Positions 24,638 through 33,148 of a stretch of 56,059 nt of DNA are shown here, piece after piece. Under the pieces are notes generated by a model. The model had not been told where the DNA came from. It did no database searches and saw nothing but the letters and a program-made list of their open reading frames with translations. Where the stretch lies: contig DATLYY010000008.1 in the NCBI GenBank assembly GCA_035574275.1, positions 1 through 56,059 on the forward strand. Direction: 5' to 3'. Position numbers and translations under genes: made by a program. Source of the stretch: Verrucomicrobiia bacterium. GTDB lineage: Bacteria; Zixibacteria; MSB-5A5; DSPP01. How positions within the stretch are numbered: position 1 is the first letter of the stretch; every line of letters begins with the position of its first letter.

Positions 24638-25627
24638 TTATTTTTTTACCACTCGATTCCGCAATATACCAATTTTTTCGATTTCCAGCTCGATAACGTC
24701 CCCCGGTTTGACCCAGCGGTCCAGTTCTAACCCACAGCCGCTGCCGACCGCGCCGGAGCCCAAAACGTCGCCGGGATAAAGCGTTTCCTCCTTGGAAGCG
24801 AAGGCGATCATCTGTGAAAATGAATAATGCATCTTTCCGGAATTTCCTTCCGACCAAACCTCGCCGTTAATCCGGGCAGTCATTTTTAGCCGGTGCGGAT
24901 TGCCGACTTCATCCGGCGTAACCAGAGCGGGCCCCAAGGCGGTGGCAAAATCCTTCCCCTTGGCCGGGCCGAGCCGGATTTTCATTTCTTTTTTTTGAAC
25001 ATCCCGGGCCGAAAAATCGTTCATCACCGTAAAACCGGCGATGAAGTCAGCCGCCCGCTCCTCCGGAATGTTTTTCCCCTTCTTGCCGATGACGCAGGCC
25101 AGCTCCAGCTCGTAGTCGAATTTTTCTGTGAAGCTGGGCCAGGTGACCTCCTCCTCCGGCCCGATAATGGACTGGTGGCTCCCTTTGTAATAGACGGGCA
25201 TTTCGTACCACTCCGGCGGCACCGGCTCGCCGCGCAGTTCAAACGCTTTTTTGACGTGTTGCTCGAAGGTATAAAAATCCCGCAGGGAAGTCGGGTTGGG
25301 CAACGGGGCTTTCGATTTCACTTCCTCCGGACGATAAAACAACCGTTCCCCTTCTTCGCCAACGGAGATTTTTCCCGACTCCAAATCTGCTTTCAAGGCG
25401 GCAAGGGCCTCCTGGGCTCTAAGCATCGAATTTTTCTCCCCTCGCAGAAAGGAAAGCATATCGGCCGGCACAAACGCATCGGCCAAGCGATACGGCTGGG
25501 CCTGTCCCGCTTTTTTAAGCTGATAGGCGCAGGCGAAGTTCAAGTCGACGATCCCCTTATCCGTCTGGGCGCCCAAGCGGCGTTTGCGGCCGACCGGGGT
25601 GGCTACCTCAAAGGTAACCAGCCGCAT
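24638..25627 (-). CDS. Fumarylacetoacetate hydrolase family protein
   Basis: The 329-residue protein contains the FAH C-terminal domain: FYTFEQHVKKAF, YELELACVIG and VMNDFSARDVQ, which carry the metal-binding acidic residues and the catalytic His region. In this operon it should split fumarylacetoacetate to fumarate and acetoacetate, the last step of tyrosine breakdown. It starts with ATG directly at the HPPD stop (no gap). Related family members act on other acylpyruvates, so the assignment rests partly on context. The maleylacetoacetate isomerase gene is not seen. Confidence 0.85.
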   Translation of the reverse strand: MRLVTFEVATPVGRKRRLGAQTDKGIVDLNFACAYQLKKAGQAQPYRLADAFVPADMLSFLRGEKNSMLRAQEALAALKADLESGKISVGEEGERLFYRPEEVKSKAPLPNPTSLRDFYTFEQHVKKAFELRGEPVPPEWYEMPVYYKGSHQSIIGPEEEVTWPSFTEKFDYELELACVIGKKGKNIPEERAADFIAGFTVMNDFSARDVQKKEMKIRLGPAKGKDFATALGPALVTPDEVGNPHRLKMTARINGEVWSEGNSGKMHYSFSQMIAFASKEETLYPGDVLGSGAVGSGCGLELDRWVKPGDVIELEIEKIGILRNRVVKK

Positions 25628-26761
25628 TTATAAATTTCCGCGGCGGGCCTGCTCCCGCTCGATTGACTCAAAAAGCGCCTTGAAGTTCCCTTTGCCGAAA
25701 CTTTTGGAACCCTTGCGCTGTATCACTTCAAAAAAGAGGGTGGGACGGTCCTCCACTGGCTTGGTGAAAATCTGCAGCAAATATCCTTCGTCGTCCCGGT
25801 CAACCAGAATTCCCAACTTTGCCAATTGGTCCACCGGCTCGTCGATTCTTCCCACCCGCTTTTGCAAATCTTCGTAGTAGCTGGTGGGAACATAAAGAAA
25901 ATCGAGCCCCTGCGCGGTCAGCTTGGTCACGGTGTCGATGATGTTGTCCGTGGCCATGGCGATATGCTGCACGCCAGGGGTCTTGTAGTAGTCCAGATAT
26001 TCCTCGATTTGGGATTTTCTCTTCCCCTCCGCCGGCTCGTTGATGGGAAATTTGATTCTCCCGTTGCCGTTGGTCACCACCTTGGACATCAAGGCCGAAT
26101 ATTCCGTGGAGATATCCTTGTCGTCGAAATGCTTGAAGAGCCGGAATCCCATGATCCGCTCATAGAAATCGACGAATTTGTTCATCTCGTTCCAGCCAAC
26201 ATTCCCCACCACGTGGTCAACAATCTTCAGCCCAACCGGATGAGCCAGTTTATCCGGTTGGGGAACCGGTTTGTAGCCGGGCAAGAACGCCCCCTTATAG
26301 TTTTTCCGTTCCACAAAACTGTGAAAAGTCTCGCCGTAGGTGAAAATGGCCGATTTTTTCACCTCGCCGAATTCGTCTTTCAAGACAACCGGTTCATAAG
26401 CCGCCCGCGCCCCCCGCTTGGTTGTCTCGGCAAACGCCCGCTCGGCGTCATCCACCCACAGAGCGATGTCTTTGACGCCGTCCCCATGCAGTTTGATATG
26501 CTCGGAAATGGGGTGTTCCGGCTGCAGGGGCGTGGTTAAAACGAAACGGATTTTCCCTTGCTCCAGAACATAGGAGGCCCGGTCCCGCACGCCGGTTTCC
26601 AGGCCGGCGTAGGCAACGAGTGAAAAACCGAGCACGTTGCGGAAAAAAAACTGGGATTGTTTGGCGTTGCCGACGTAGAATTCGAGGTGATCAATCCCGT
26701 TGATGGGCAAAAAATCCTGTGCGGTCTGGATTTTCTCGGTGCTTTCCTGCCCTTTGGCCAT
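25628..26761 (-). CDS. hppD: 4-Hydroxyphenylpyruvate dioxygenase
   Basis: This 377-residue two-domain VOC enzyme converts 4-hydroxyphenylpyruvate to homogentisate. The Fe(II) ligands are readable: His183 in VDHVVGNV, His266 in PGVQHIAMATDNI and Glu345 in LFFEVIQRKG. The N-terminal domain starts with GIDHLEFYVGN. An AGGAGG site precedes the ATG at 26761. It lies between the aminotransferase and the FAH gene. Length matches the bacterial family. Confidence 0.95.
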   Translation of the reverse strand: MAKGQESTEKIQTAQDFLPINGIDHLEFYVGNAKQSQFFFRNVLGFSLVAYAGLETGVRDRASYVLEQGKIRFVLTTPLQPEHPISEHIKLHGDGVKDIALWVDDAERAFAETTKRGARAAYEPVVLKDEFGEVKKSAIFTYGETFHSFVERKNYKGAFLPGYKPVPQPDKLAHPVGLKIVDHVVGNVGWNEMNKFVDFYERIMGFRLFKHFDDKDISTEYSALMSKVVTNGNGRIKFPINEPAEGKRKSQIEEYLDYYKTPGVQHIAMATDNIIDTVTKLTAQGLDFLYVPTSYYEDLQKRVGRIDEPVDQLAKLGILVDRDDEGYLLQIFTKPVEDRPTLFFEVIQRKGSKSFGKGNFKALFESIEREQARRGNL

Positions 26762-26769
26762 TCGACCTC

Positions 26770-27882
26770 CTAACTGCCGACCAAAGCCGGCTGGGCTTTC
26801 AGAATTTTTTCCAACGCTTCAATCAAAACTTGATTCTCCTCTTCCGTCCCGACCGAAATACGGATTCCCTGCGGCAGATCGGAGGCCTCCTGCGGCCGGA
26901 CGATGATCCCCTTCGTGAGCAAGGTTTGGAATAGATTTTGTGCCATCTCCGCGCCGGGTAGCAAGACCAAAACAAAATTTGCATCGGACGGAATCACCTG
27001 GAAACCGAGCTCGGATAGCGATCCAAACAAAAACTTCCGCCCTTTGCGGTTGTTTTCCAAGGTCTTTTCGAGAAATTCGGAATCCTCCAAGGCCCCCAAA
27101 CCGGCTGCCTGGGCCGCATGAGAGGGCTCGAAGGGCAGCTTGACTTTGAGCAGGTTTCTTATCAATTCCCCGTGGGCAAACCCGTAGCCGATGCGGAAAC
27201 CGGCCAGCCCGTATGCTTTGGAAAAGGTGCGCAAAGTTATCACATTGTCGTGGCGATAGGCCATCGAGTCGGGATAGTTCCGATTTTCCCCGGCAAACTC
27301 AAAGTACGCCTCGTCCAAAATGACCAAAAGCCGCTCCGAAACTTTCTTCAAGAAGGCCTCGAATTCAGTACGGGTGAAAATGGTGCCGGTGGGGTTGTTC
27401 GGGTTGGCCAAATATAGAATCTTGGTGTTTTCGTTTATTCTTTCCGCCATGGCCGCTAAATCGAACCGCCAATCACCGGTCAAAGGAACTGTGTTAACCT
27501 TGACTCCCCGCGAGCGGGCCAAAACCATAAAACCGAGAAAAGTGTGCTCGGCGGTCAAAACTTCATCCCGGTCGGCCAAAAAGGTGCGGATGATGTTGGA
27601 CATGATCCCCTCCGAACCGGCCCCGGCGATGACGTTTTCCAGCTTCAAACCGAACCGCTCCGCCAAGACCGTCCGCAGACACAAACCGCCGTCCGGATAC
27701 AGATGCGAACCGGAAAGCGACTTTTTGACCTCATCCAACGCCTTGGGAGAAGGCCCCAACGGGTTTTCGTTGGAGGCCAGCTTGATGACGCGCGAAAGCC
27801 CGTAGGTCCGCTTGATTTCCTCTATCGATTTGCCTGCAACGTACGGGCGCAAGCTTTCGATATAGGACGGCACCAAGCTCAT
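26770..27882 (-). CDS. Histidinol-phosphate/aromatic aminotransferase (class I/II PLP)
   Basis: With start at ATG 27882 the protein has 370 residues. Lys222 in TFSKAYGLAGFRIGYG is the PLP lysine, Asp190 in VILDEAYFEF holds the pyridine nitrogen, and ASNENPLGPSP and NPNNPTG are the usual substrate and cofactor loops. The sequence is HisC-like, but it sits directly upstream of hppD, so transamination of tyrosine to 4-hydroxyphenylpyruvate is the likely job. HisC family members often accept aromatic amino acids. No other histidine genes are nearby. A longer frame exists upstream but reads into spacer sequence. Confidence 0.85.
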   Translation of the reverse strand: MSLVPSYIESLRPYVAGKSIEEIKRTYGLSRVIKLASNENPLGPSPKALDEVKKSLSGSHLYPDGGLCLRTVLAERFGLKLENVIAGAGSEGIMSNIIRTFLADRDEVLTAEHTFLGFMVLARSRGVKVNTVPLTGDWRFDLAAMAERINENTKILYLANPNNPTGTIFTRTEFEAFLKKVSERLLVILDEAYFEFAGENRNYPDSMAYRHDNVITLRTFSKAYGLAGFRIGYGFAHGELIRNLLKVKLPFEPSHAAQAAGLGALEDSEFLEKTLENNRKGRKFLFGSLSELGFQVIPSDANFVLVLLPGAEMAQNLFQTLLTKGIIVRPQEASDLPQGIRISVGTEEENQVLIEALEKILKAQPALVGS

Positions 27883-27940
27883 TTTCGCATTTCTCCCAGC
27901 CAAAAAGATACCCAAAACGGCCTGTTTGGCAAGCTGGACG

Positions 27941-28342
27941 CTACTTGACCGCTTTCCAGACCCCGGGCGTGGCGATTTCCAAAACGTTGCCGGAAGGGTC
28001 ACGGAAATAAAGTGAGCGGGCGGAGCTTTTCCAGGTGACCTCTTTTTCAATTATAACCTTCTTTTCCGCCAAATAATTTTTCCAGACCTCGTACTCATTT
28101 TTATCAATTTCAAAAGCGATATGCCCCGGGCCGTTCGTCCCGTGCGGCGGCAGGTTGGTTTTCTTGAGCGATTCCGGCGCGTAGAAAATCAAAAGCATAT
28201 CGACTCCGACCGTATAGGCCAAGCTTCGACCCGGCTCCTTGGTCAAAAGTGGAAGTGCCAGCACATCCGAGTAAAATTTCTCTGCAGCGTCCATATCGAC
28301 GGCATAGAGCACCGTTTCAAGAATGCGGGAAAGTTCGGGCAT
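27941..28342 (-). CDS. VOC (glyoxalase-like) family protein
   Basis: The 133-residue protein is a single vicinal-oxygen-chelate unit: ILETVLYAVDMDAAEKFYSD at the start, GPGHIAFEID in the middle and FRDPSGNVLEIATPG at the end. Candidate metal ligands are His near residue 94 and Glu near 122. It is probably a small isomerase, lyase or resistance-type protein. It lies in the tyrosine catabolism operon, 58 bases before the aminotransferase, so a metabolite-handling role is likely, but the substrate is unknown. Confidence 0.85.
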   Translation of the reverse strand: MPELSRILETVLYAVDMDAAEKFYSDVLALPLLTKEPGRSLAYTVGVDMLLIFYAPESLKKTNLPPHGTNGPGHIAFEIDKNEYEVWKNYLAEKKVIIEKEVTWKSSARSLYFRDPSGNVLEIATPGVWKAVK

Positions 28343-28348
28343 TCGACC

Positions 28349-28636
28349 CTACCCGGGAATCCAGATTTTTTCGGCCCAAATCAGCTCGGCGTTTCCCAAG
28401 GCCAATGCCGAAGACGACTCGGTATAGAAGAAAAACCCCTTAAGACTGGCCAAATACTTGAACTTAGGACCGAAAAAGCTCCCCTTGGCGCCGACCACCC
28501 AGGGGGAATCCGCCTTTCCCAAAAGCTGCATAAAAACCTCCGGTTCCACTTTGACGATTCCCCCCATCGCCTTTGTGGCTTGGGCTAGGGCGGCCGCGGC
28601 CGCCGCGTGAATCGCCACATGCGCCCCACCAGCCAT
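28349..28636 (-). CDS. Small conserved-looking protein, unknown function
   Basis: The 95-residue protein begins at ATG 28636 behind a GGAGG site. It starts with an Ala/His-rich helix (HVAIHAAAAAALAQATKAMG) and ends in a mixed beta-type segment (FFGPKFKYLASLKGFFFYT, LIWAEKIWIPG). It has no Cys motifs and no signal. It fits snugly in the operon, 6 bases from the VOC gene and one base from the thioesterase gene. I do not recognise a family. Confidence 0.6.
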   Translation of the reverse strand: MAGGAHVAIHAAAAAALAQATKAMGGIVKVEPEVFMQLLGKADSPWVVGAKGSFFGPKFKYLASLKGFFFYTESSSALALGNAELIWAEKIWIPG

Positions 28637-28637
28637 A

Positions 28638-29081
28638 CTACCTCCTTTCTTTTTTAATCTCTCCCCGCGGCAAAATCAGATTGGTAATCAAAGCCACCGC
28701 GCAGAGTTTCTTGTTGGAGTCAAAGACCTTCACTTCGGCAATCGAGGTCTTGCCGCCGGAATGCAAAATAACCGCCTCCGCGTATGCCTTCTTCGTGATG
28801 AGCGGGGCGATATAGTTGATTTTCAGCTCGACCGTGATGGCATCCCGCTCGGGGTAAAGCAGCGTGTTGGCGGCGTAGGTGGCGGCCGTGTCGGCAAGGG
28901 AAGCCAAAACCCCGCCGTGCATAAAGCCGTGCACCTGTCCCAGTCGGCGTTCAAAGTCAATCGAGACGCGGGCCGCACCGGCGCCGACCGTTCCCAACTT
29001 CATTTTAAGGTTGGATATAAAGGGAACGGCGGAGAATCTTCTTTTCAGCGCCCGCGCCGTCTTTACGGAAAGTTTTTTCAT
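28638..29081 (-). CDS. PaaI-type hotdog thioesterase
   Basis: The start at ATG 29081 overlaps the stop of the transporter gene by one base (TGATG), giving 147 residues; a longer upstream frame lies inside that gene. The hotdog signature HGFMHGGVLASLADTAATYAA carries the HGG loop and catalytic Asp region of PaaI-like acyl-CoA thioesterases. It should release CoA from aryl- or acyl-CoA esters, which fits aromatic catabolism nearby. The exact substrate is unknown. Confidence 0.88.
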   Translation of the reverse strand: MKKLSVKTARALKRRFSAVPFISNLKMKLGTVGAGAARVSIDFERRLGQVHGFMHGGVLASLADTAATYAANTLLYPERDAITVELKINYIAPLITKKAYAEAVILHSGGKTSIAEVKVFDSNKKLCAVALITNLILPRGEIKKERR

Positions 29082-29956
29082 CACGCCACCTCCACCAGCA
29101 AAACGCCGATTAAAACCACGATGCCGGCAAGCACGAATCCCAACGAAAAACGCTCGCCGTAAAAAGCAAACGAGAAAAGAGCCGTCACCACCGGCTGAAA
29201 GTTGTTCACCACCGCCACCCGAGAGGCCTCCATTTTCGAGAGGGCATAGTACCAGAGAATATAGGCGATTCCAGAGGTCAAAAAGGCGATGTAACCGAGC
29301 GAGAGCAGAGCTTTGGTGGAAACCGAACCCCAATCGTATTGCAGAGCCGGCACGATGCCAAACGGGAGGGAAAGAAGGGTGCCGATGGCCACGGCGGCAA
29401 ACGTCAGAAAGGGGGGGCCGTATTTGGACAGATACGGCTTCCCCATCACGGTATAGGCGGCCCAGGCAAAAACGGCAAGCAGTATTAGAAAATCGCCAAA
29501 GAGGTATCGGGTCTCAAATTTCAGCCCCTTTTCCAGCATGATGTAGAGAACGCCTAAAAAGGCCAGGGCAATGCCGAAGACCTTTTGCCAGCGAAACTCC
29601 TCCTTCAGGTAAAAATGCGCAATCAGGAAAACCGAAACGGGTAACGTGGAGTACAAAAGGGCGGCATGGGTGGGGCTGGTGTAGGAAAGCCCCCAGAGAA
29701 AAAGCCCCTGGTTGATGGGAATTCCGAGCAGCCCCAGAAGGAAAAACCCCTTGTAATCCTCCCTTTCAATCCGGCGCATGTTTCCGGATAGAAGGGTCAA
29801 AACCAGAAGAAAGAGGGCGGAAAGAACAAAGCGGGCGGTCGCCAGATCAATGACCGGTAATTCCAACAGGGCAAATTTGGCCACCAAAAAGGTGCCGGAG
29901 GCCAGAAGCAACTGGGCCGAAAGAGCGATTACAACGGGGAGAGGCGGCCTCGCCAT
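29081..29956 (-). CDS. EamA/DMT-family membrane transporter
   Basis: This 291-residue protein has about ten hydrophobic segments in two EamA repeats (about residues 5-140 and 150-290), typical of drug/metabolite exporters. It contains FLLGLLGIPINQGLFLWGLSY in the first repeat and AFLTSGIAYILWYYALSKM in the second. It starts at ATG 29956 and is the first gene of the minus-strand catabolic run, so it might export amino acids or aromatic compounds. The substrate cannot be read. Confidence 0.9.
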   Translation of the reverse strand: MARPPLPVVIALSAQLLLASGTFLVAKFALLELPVIDLATARFVLSALFLLVLTLLSGNMRRIEREDYKGFFLLGLLGIPINQGLFLWGLSYTSPTHAALLYSTLPVSVFLIAHFYLKEEFRWQKVFGIALAFLGVLYIMLEKGLKFETRYLFGDFLILLAVFAWAAYTVMGKPYLSKYGPPFLTFAAVAIGTLLSLPFGIVPALQYDWGSVSTKALLSLGYIAFLTSGIAYILWYYALSKMEASRVAVVNNFQPVVTALFSFAFYGERFSLGFVLAGIVVLIGVLLVEVA

Positions 29957-30089
29957 AAGGAATGGGCAATCTATCCGAGCGGGGAAGTTTTGACAAGCGG
30001 CAATTCGTGCCTATACTTGCCGGTTGTGACGGCAAAAGTGAACGGGAGAAGCTAAACTGGAAAACTTCCTTCTTTTTTCGCGCTCGCTG

Positions 30090-30473
30090 GTGCTGCCCAT
30101 CCCCCCGCTTTTGGGAATCGCCCTCCTTTCGATCTGGCTGGAGAAAAAATTTCCCTTTGGCAGTAAGCTGAAAAACGCCCCCGGCGGCCTCTTTTTGGGG
30201 GAGGGGCTTTTCCGCTTTCTATGGTGTCTTTTGTTTTGCGATTTGATTCCCGCCGGGATCTACTTTCAATTCCGGCCGGAGCTGTTCTCCTCCTCTTTGG
30301 TGACCGCGCTGGCCGCCACGGCCGTGATTTTTCTTCTGGGGTTTTTGCCGCTGGCCGTTCTTTTGGGCGGCCGGTACAATTTCGACTGGGGATATCTATT
30401 CTTCACGCTTCTTTGGATTTTCGCGGCCATGAGCGTATCCTTGTGGGGGATACAGAAAGCGTATGGGGTATGA
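30090..30473 (+). CDS. Small integral membrane protein
   Basis: About 127 residues from a GTG at 30090 give three or four hydrophobic segments: residues 1-17, 30-55, 68-92 and 100-120. A stronger GGGAGAAG site at 30044-30051 would fit a CTG start at 30057, which would add 11 residues; the start is uncertain. The stop overlaps the aminotransferase start as ATGA. I do not recognise a family. It may be a membrane partner of the next gene. Confidence 0.6.
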   Translation: MLPIPPLLGIALLSIWLEKKFPFGSKLKNAPGGLFLGEGLFRFLWCLLFCDLIPAGIYFQFRPELFSSSLVTALAATAVIFLLGFLPLAVLLGGRYNFDWGYLFFTLLWIFAAMSVSLWGIQKAYGV

Positions 30474-31645
30474 GCGCCCCTCTTTCCAGGCGAACGAAGT
30501 CGATGGCCGCCTATAGGCGGCATTTCCCGCTTACGAATATCTACTTAAACACCGCCTCCGTCGGGCCGCTGTCCCTATTTGTCAAAAAGAAACTGGCGGA
30601 GTTTGATAAGCGTTGGCTGGCGGGGGATACCCGTTTCGACGAGGAAACGTTCCGGATGCTGGAGGAAATCCGTAAAATGTGCGCCCGGCTGATTGGCGCC
30701 GACCCGGAGGAAATCGGTTTTTGCCCCAGTACCTCCCACGGGTTGAACGTCTGCATCTCCGGGCTGGACTTAAAACCGGGAGACGAGGCGGTGGTTTCCG
30801 AACTGGAATTCCCGGCCGGCGTGTATGCCCTGAAGTTGCTGGAGCAGAAGGGGGTAACCACCCGCTATTTAAAAACCGAGAAGGGCTACCTGACGCCGGA
30901 AGAGCTGGCGGTGGGTCTAACGCCGCAGACCAAGGTGTTTTTGACCTCCTACGTGCAGTTTTTCAACGGATACAAACATGACTTGGCCGCCTTTTCCGAA
31001 GTTTGCCGTCATAATGGGACGCTCTTGGTGGTGGACGGCATTCAGGGAGTCGGCAATCAATTGCTGGACGTGCACCAAACTGGCGTGGACTTTTTGGCCG
31101 CCAGCGGGCAGAAATGGCTCCTTTCCGCCGGGGGAACCGGCTTTTTTTATTGCTCAAAAACCCTTTTGGAAAAGCTTCGGCCCACCTATTTCAGCTGGAT
31201 GGGGGTGGACTGGAAACTGGACTGGTCGGATTTGTGGAAGAAAGATTTAAAGCCGTTCGATTCCGCCCGCCGCTTCGAGATCGGCTCCTATCCGCATCAG
31301 GCCATCCGCCACTTTTACTGGTCGCTGGCGCTTCTGCACAAAGTCGGCATTGCCAAAATCGAGCGTTACAACAAAACCCTGCTCGATTTGTTGATTGATT
31401 ATCTGTCCGACTCTCCCTATCATTTGCGCGGCTCGCTGGAAGAGCCCCACCGCTCCTCGATTCTTTCCTTCACCCACCCGAAAGTCGAGGAGCTGGTGCG
31501 CTATTTGAGAATCAAAAAAATCATCGTCAGCTTGCGGGAAGGAGGCGTGCGGGTCTCGGCCAACTTTTACAACACACCTCGTGACATCGAGCGCTTAATT
31601 GCCGAGCTGAAACGTTTTGCCGGCCGGAAAGTCCGAAAAAAATGA
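30470..31645 (+). CDS. Class V aminotransferase (cysteine desulfurase-like fold)
   Basis: The 391-residue PLP enzyme has YLNTASVGP near the start, a cofactor loop PSTSHGLN (residues 86-93), Asp189 and Gln192 in VVDGIQGVGN, and Lys215 in SGQKWLLSAGGTGF as the Schiff-base lysine. This matches class V enzymes such as isopenicillin-epimerase-like and cysteine-desulfurase-like proteins. I see no clear active-site Cys loop, so desulfurase activity is not assured. It starts as ATGA overlapping the small membrane protein; a later ATG 11 codons on is also possible. Confidence 0.88.
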   Translation: MSAPLSRRTKSMAAYRRHFPLTNIYLNTASVGPLSLFVKKKLAEFDKRWLAGDTRFDEETFRMLEEIRKMCARLIGADPEEIGFCPSTSHGLNVCISGLDLKPGDEAVVSELEFPAGVYALKLLEQKGVTTRYLKTEKGYLTPEELAVGLTPQTKVFLTSYVQFFNGYKHDLAAFSEVCRHNGTLLVVDGIQGVGNQLLDVHQTGVDFLAASGQKWLLSAGGTGFFYCSKTLLEKLRPTYFSWMGVDWKLDWSDLWKKDLKPFDSARRFEIGSYPHQAIRHFYWSLALLHKVGIAKIERYNKTLLDLLIDYLSDSPYHLRGSLEEPHRSSILSFTHPKVEELVRYLRIKKIIVSLREGGVRVSANFYNTPRDIERLIAELKRFAGRKVRKK

Positions 31646-31745
31646 ACTTGGCCGGGAACGGGTCTATATGGCTGGAGGTATCAAAGTTACAAGCATCTAC
31701 GATTCTTCCCGTAAACCAAACGAAAGCCAAAGAAAAGGAGGACCT

Positions 31746-32294
31746 ATGCGCAGGATGCTTTGGTTGGTACTAATTTTTGCCGCCCTCGCAGCGTTGGGCG
31801 GCTGCGGCGGCTACCGCACGGTGGTCGTGGCGGAAAGCGAGCCGCCCGGGCAAATTCGCGCCTCCCGCGTGCACACCCGCAACGGGATTCGTTTTTACGA
31901 ACGCGCTCACTACCGCAAGGCGATTGTCCAGTTCGAACTGGCGATTGCCAAAGACCGTTCCAACTGGGAGGCTCACTATTATTTGGCAGAGTGCTATCGT
32001 GAACTGCGGGAGTACGACCCCTGTTTGAAACATTACCGCATCGTCCTGGAACTGCGTTCCGAGCCGGCCTGGGTCGCGCGGGTGGAATACAAAATCGGCT
32101 GGGTGTACGAAAAACAAAGAAAGTACCGGGAGGCCCGCTCCCATTACGAACTGGCCTTGGTCGCCGTTCCGAACCACCGGGAGGCGCGGGAGGCCAAACG
32201 GCGGCTGGAATCGAAAAAATACCGGGATTGGGAGGATGGCGAAGACGATGATGACCGCCGCCGGGACCGGGGAAAAAAGGAAGACGACAATTAG
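31746..32294 (+). CDS. TPR lipoprotein, paralogue 1
   Basis: The 182-residue protein starts at ATG 31746 after an AAAAGGAGG site. A lipobox (ALGGC) suggests lipidation at Cys19. After a short linker come the ASRVHTRNGIRFY segment and about three TPR-like helical pairs (residues 45-150: YRKAIVQFELAIAKD, WEAHYYLAECYREL, YREARSHYELALVAV). The C-terminus is a charged D/R/K tail. The second copy, 190 bases downstream, has the same order. It probably sits on the inner face of the outer membrane and binds proteins. Confidence 0.85.
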   Translation: MRRMLWLVLIFAALAALGGCGGYRTVVVAESEPPGQIRASRVHTRNGIRFYERAHYRKAIVQFELAIAKDRSNWEAHYYLAECYRELREYDPCLKHYRIVLELRSEPAWVARVEYKIGWVYEKQRKYREARSHYELALVAVPNHREAREAKRRLESKKYRDWEDGEDDDDRRRDRGKKEDDN

Positions 32295-32311
32295 GCCGGA
32301 TTTTTCCGAAT

Positions 32312-32340
32312 AAAAAAGCGCCCGCACGGGCGCTTTTTTT
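32312..32340 (+). terminator. Terminator after TPR lipoprotein 1
   Basis: GCGCCC/GGGCGC arms with a GCAC loop, an A-run before and a T-run after. It is strong in the plus direction and similar in core to the terminator after paralogue 2. Confidence 0.9.
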
Positions 32341-32483
32341 ATTGCCCGTTGTTTCCCTCTTGGGTCAAATCGGGCTTAGGAAAAGGGAAAAACAGCCGAA
32401 AATAGGATATGGCGTTCCGGGTGACCGGGAGTCAGACTTGGGAGTTCCTTTGAACCCTGAAACCAAAAAATAAAGGAGGGCAT

Positions 32484-33050
32484 ATGCGCAAGCTTTTGGG
32501 ATGGGGACTTTTGCTGGGTCTCTTTTTGACCGGTTGCACCGCCTCGCGGACGGTCATTGTGCACGAACGGACCACGCCCCCTCCGCCGTCGGAAGCCAGA
32601 ACGCCGGGGCTGGAAAACGCCTCCCGCGTGCACACCCGCAACGGCATCCGTTTTTATAATCGGGGGCATTACCGCAAGGCCATTCAGCAATTCGAGCTGG
32701 CGCTGGCCAAAGACCCCTCCAACTGGGAAGCACATTTCTATCTGGGGGAATGCTACCGGGAATTGCGGGATTGGGACCGCTGCCTGTCGCATTACCACCG
32801 GGTTCGGGATTTGCGTCCCGGCGAACGGGTTTGGGTGGCCAAGGTGGAGTTTTCCATCGGGCTGGTGCACGAGCGGCGCGGGCATCTGGCCAAAGCGCAC
32901 GAGCATTACGATTTGGCCCTGGTTGCCGTGCCCGACTTTGAACCGGCGGTTAAAGGAAAATCCCGGTTGGCCGGTAAAAAATATCAGGATGACGACGGCA
33001 AAACCCGCGGTAAGGGAAAGCATTACAATTACAAGGGCAAAAATGACTGA
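32484..33050 (+). CDS. TPR lipoprotein, paralogue 2
   Basis: The 188-residue lipoprotein (lipobox LTGC at Cys18) shares the ASRVHTRNGIRFY segment with paralogue 1, and the TPR units line up with it (YRKAIQQFELALAKD, WEAHFYLGECYREL, LAKAHEHYDLALVAV). The linker before ASRV is proline-rich here. An AAAGGAGG site precedes the ATG. The C-terminal tail is basic and probably disordered. The tandem copy and matching terminator point to duplication. The function is unknown, but cell-envelope assembly is plausible. Confidence 0.85.
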   Translation: MRKLLGWGLLLGLFLTGCTASRTVIVHERTTPPPPSEARTPGLENASRVHTRNGIRFYNRGHYRKAIQQFELALAKDPSNWEAHFYLGECYRELRDWDRCLSHYHRVRDLRPGERVWVAKVEFSIGLVHERRGHLAKAHEHYDLALVAVPDFEPAVKGKSRLAGKKYQDDDGKTRGKGKHYNYKGKND

Positions 33051-33064
33051 AATGCCCGCCCTAC

Positions 33065-33094
33065 AAAAAAAGCGCCCCTGCGGGCGCTTTTTTT
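33065..33094. terminator. Bidirectional terminator
   Basis: AAAAAAA, a GCGCCC arm, a CTGC loop, a GGGCGC arm and TTTTTTT form a symmetric hairpin between TPR lipoprotein 2 (plus) and the HtrA protease (minus). Confidence 0.92.
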
Positions 33095-33148
33095 GTAGGT
33101 ATTTGTAAGAGATGAATCGCAAATACGCCCCTCTTGAAATTTCCCAAA

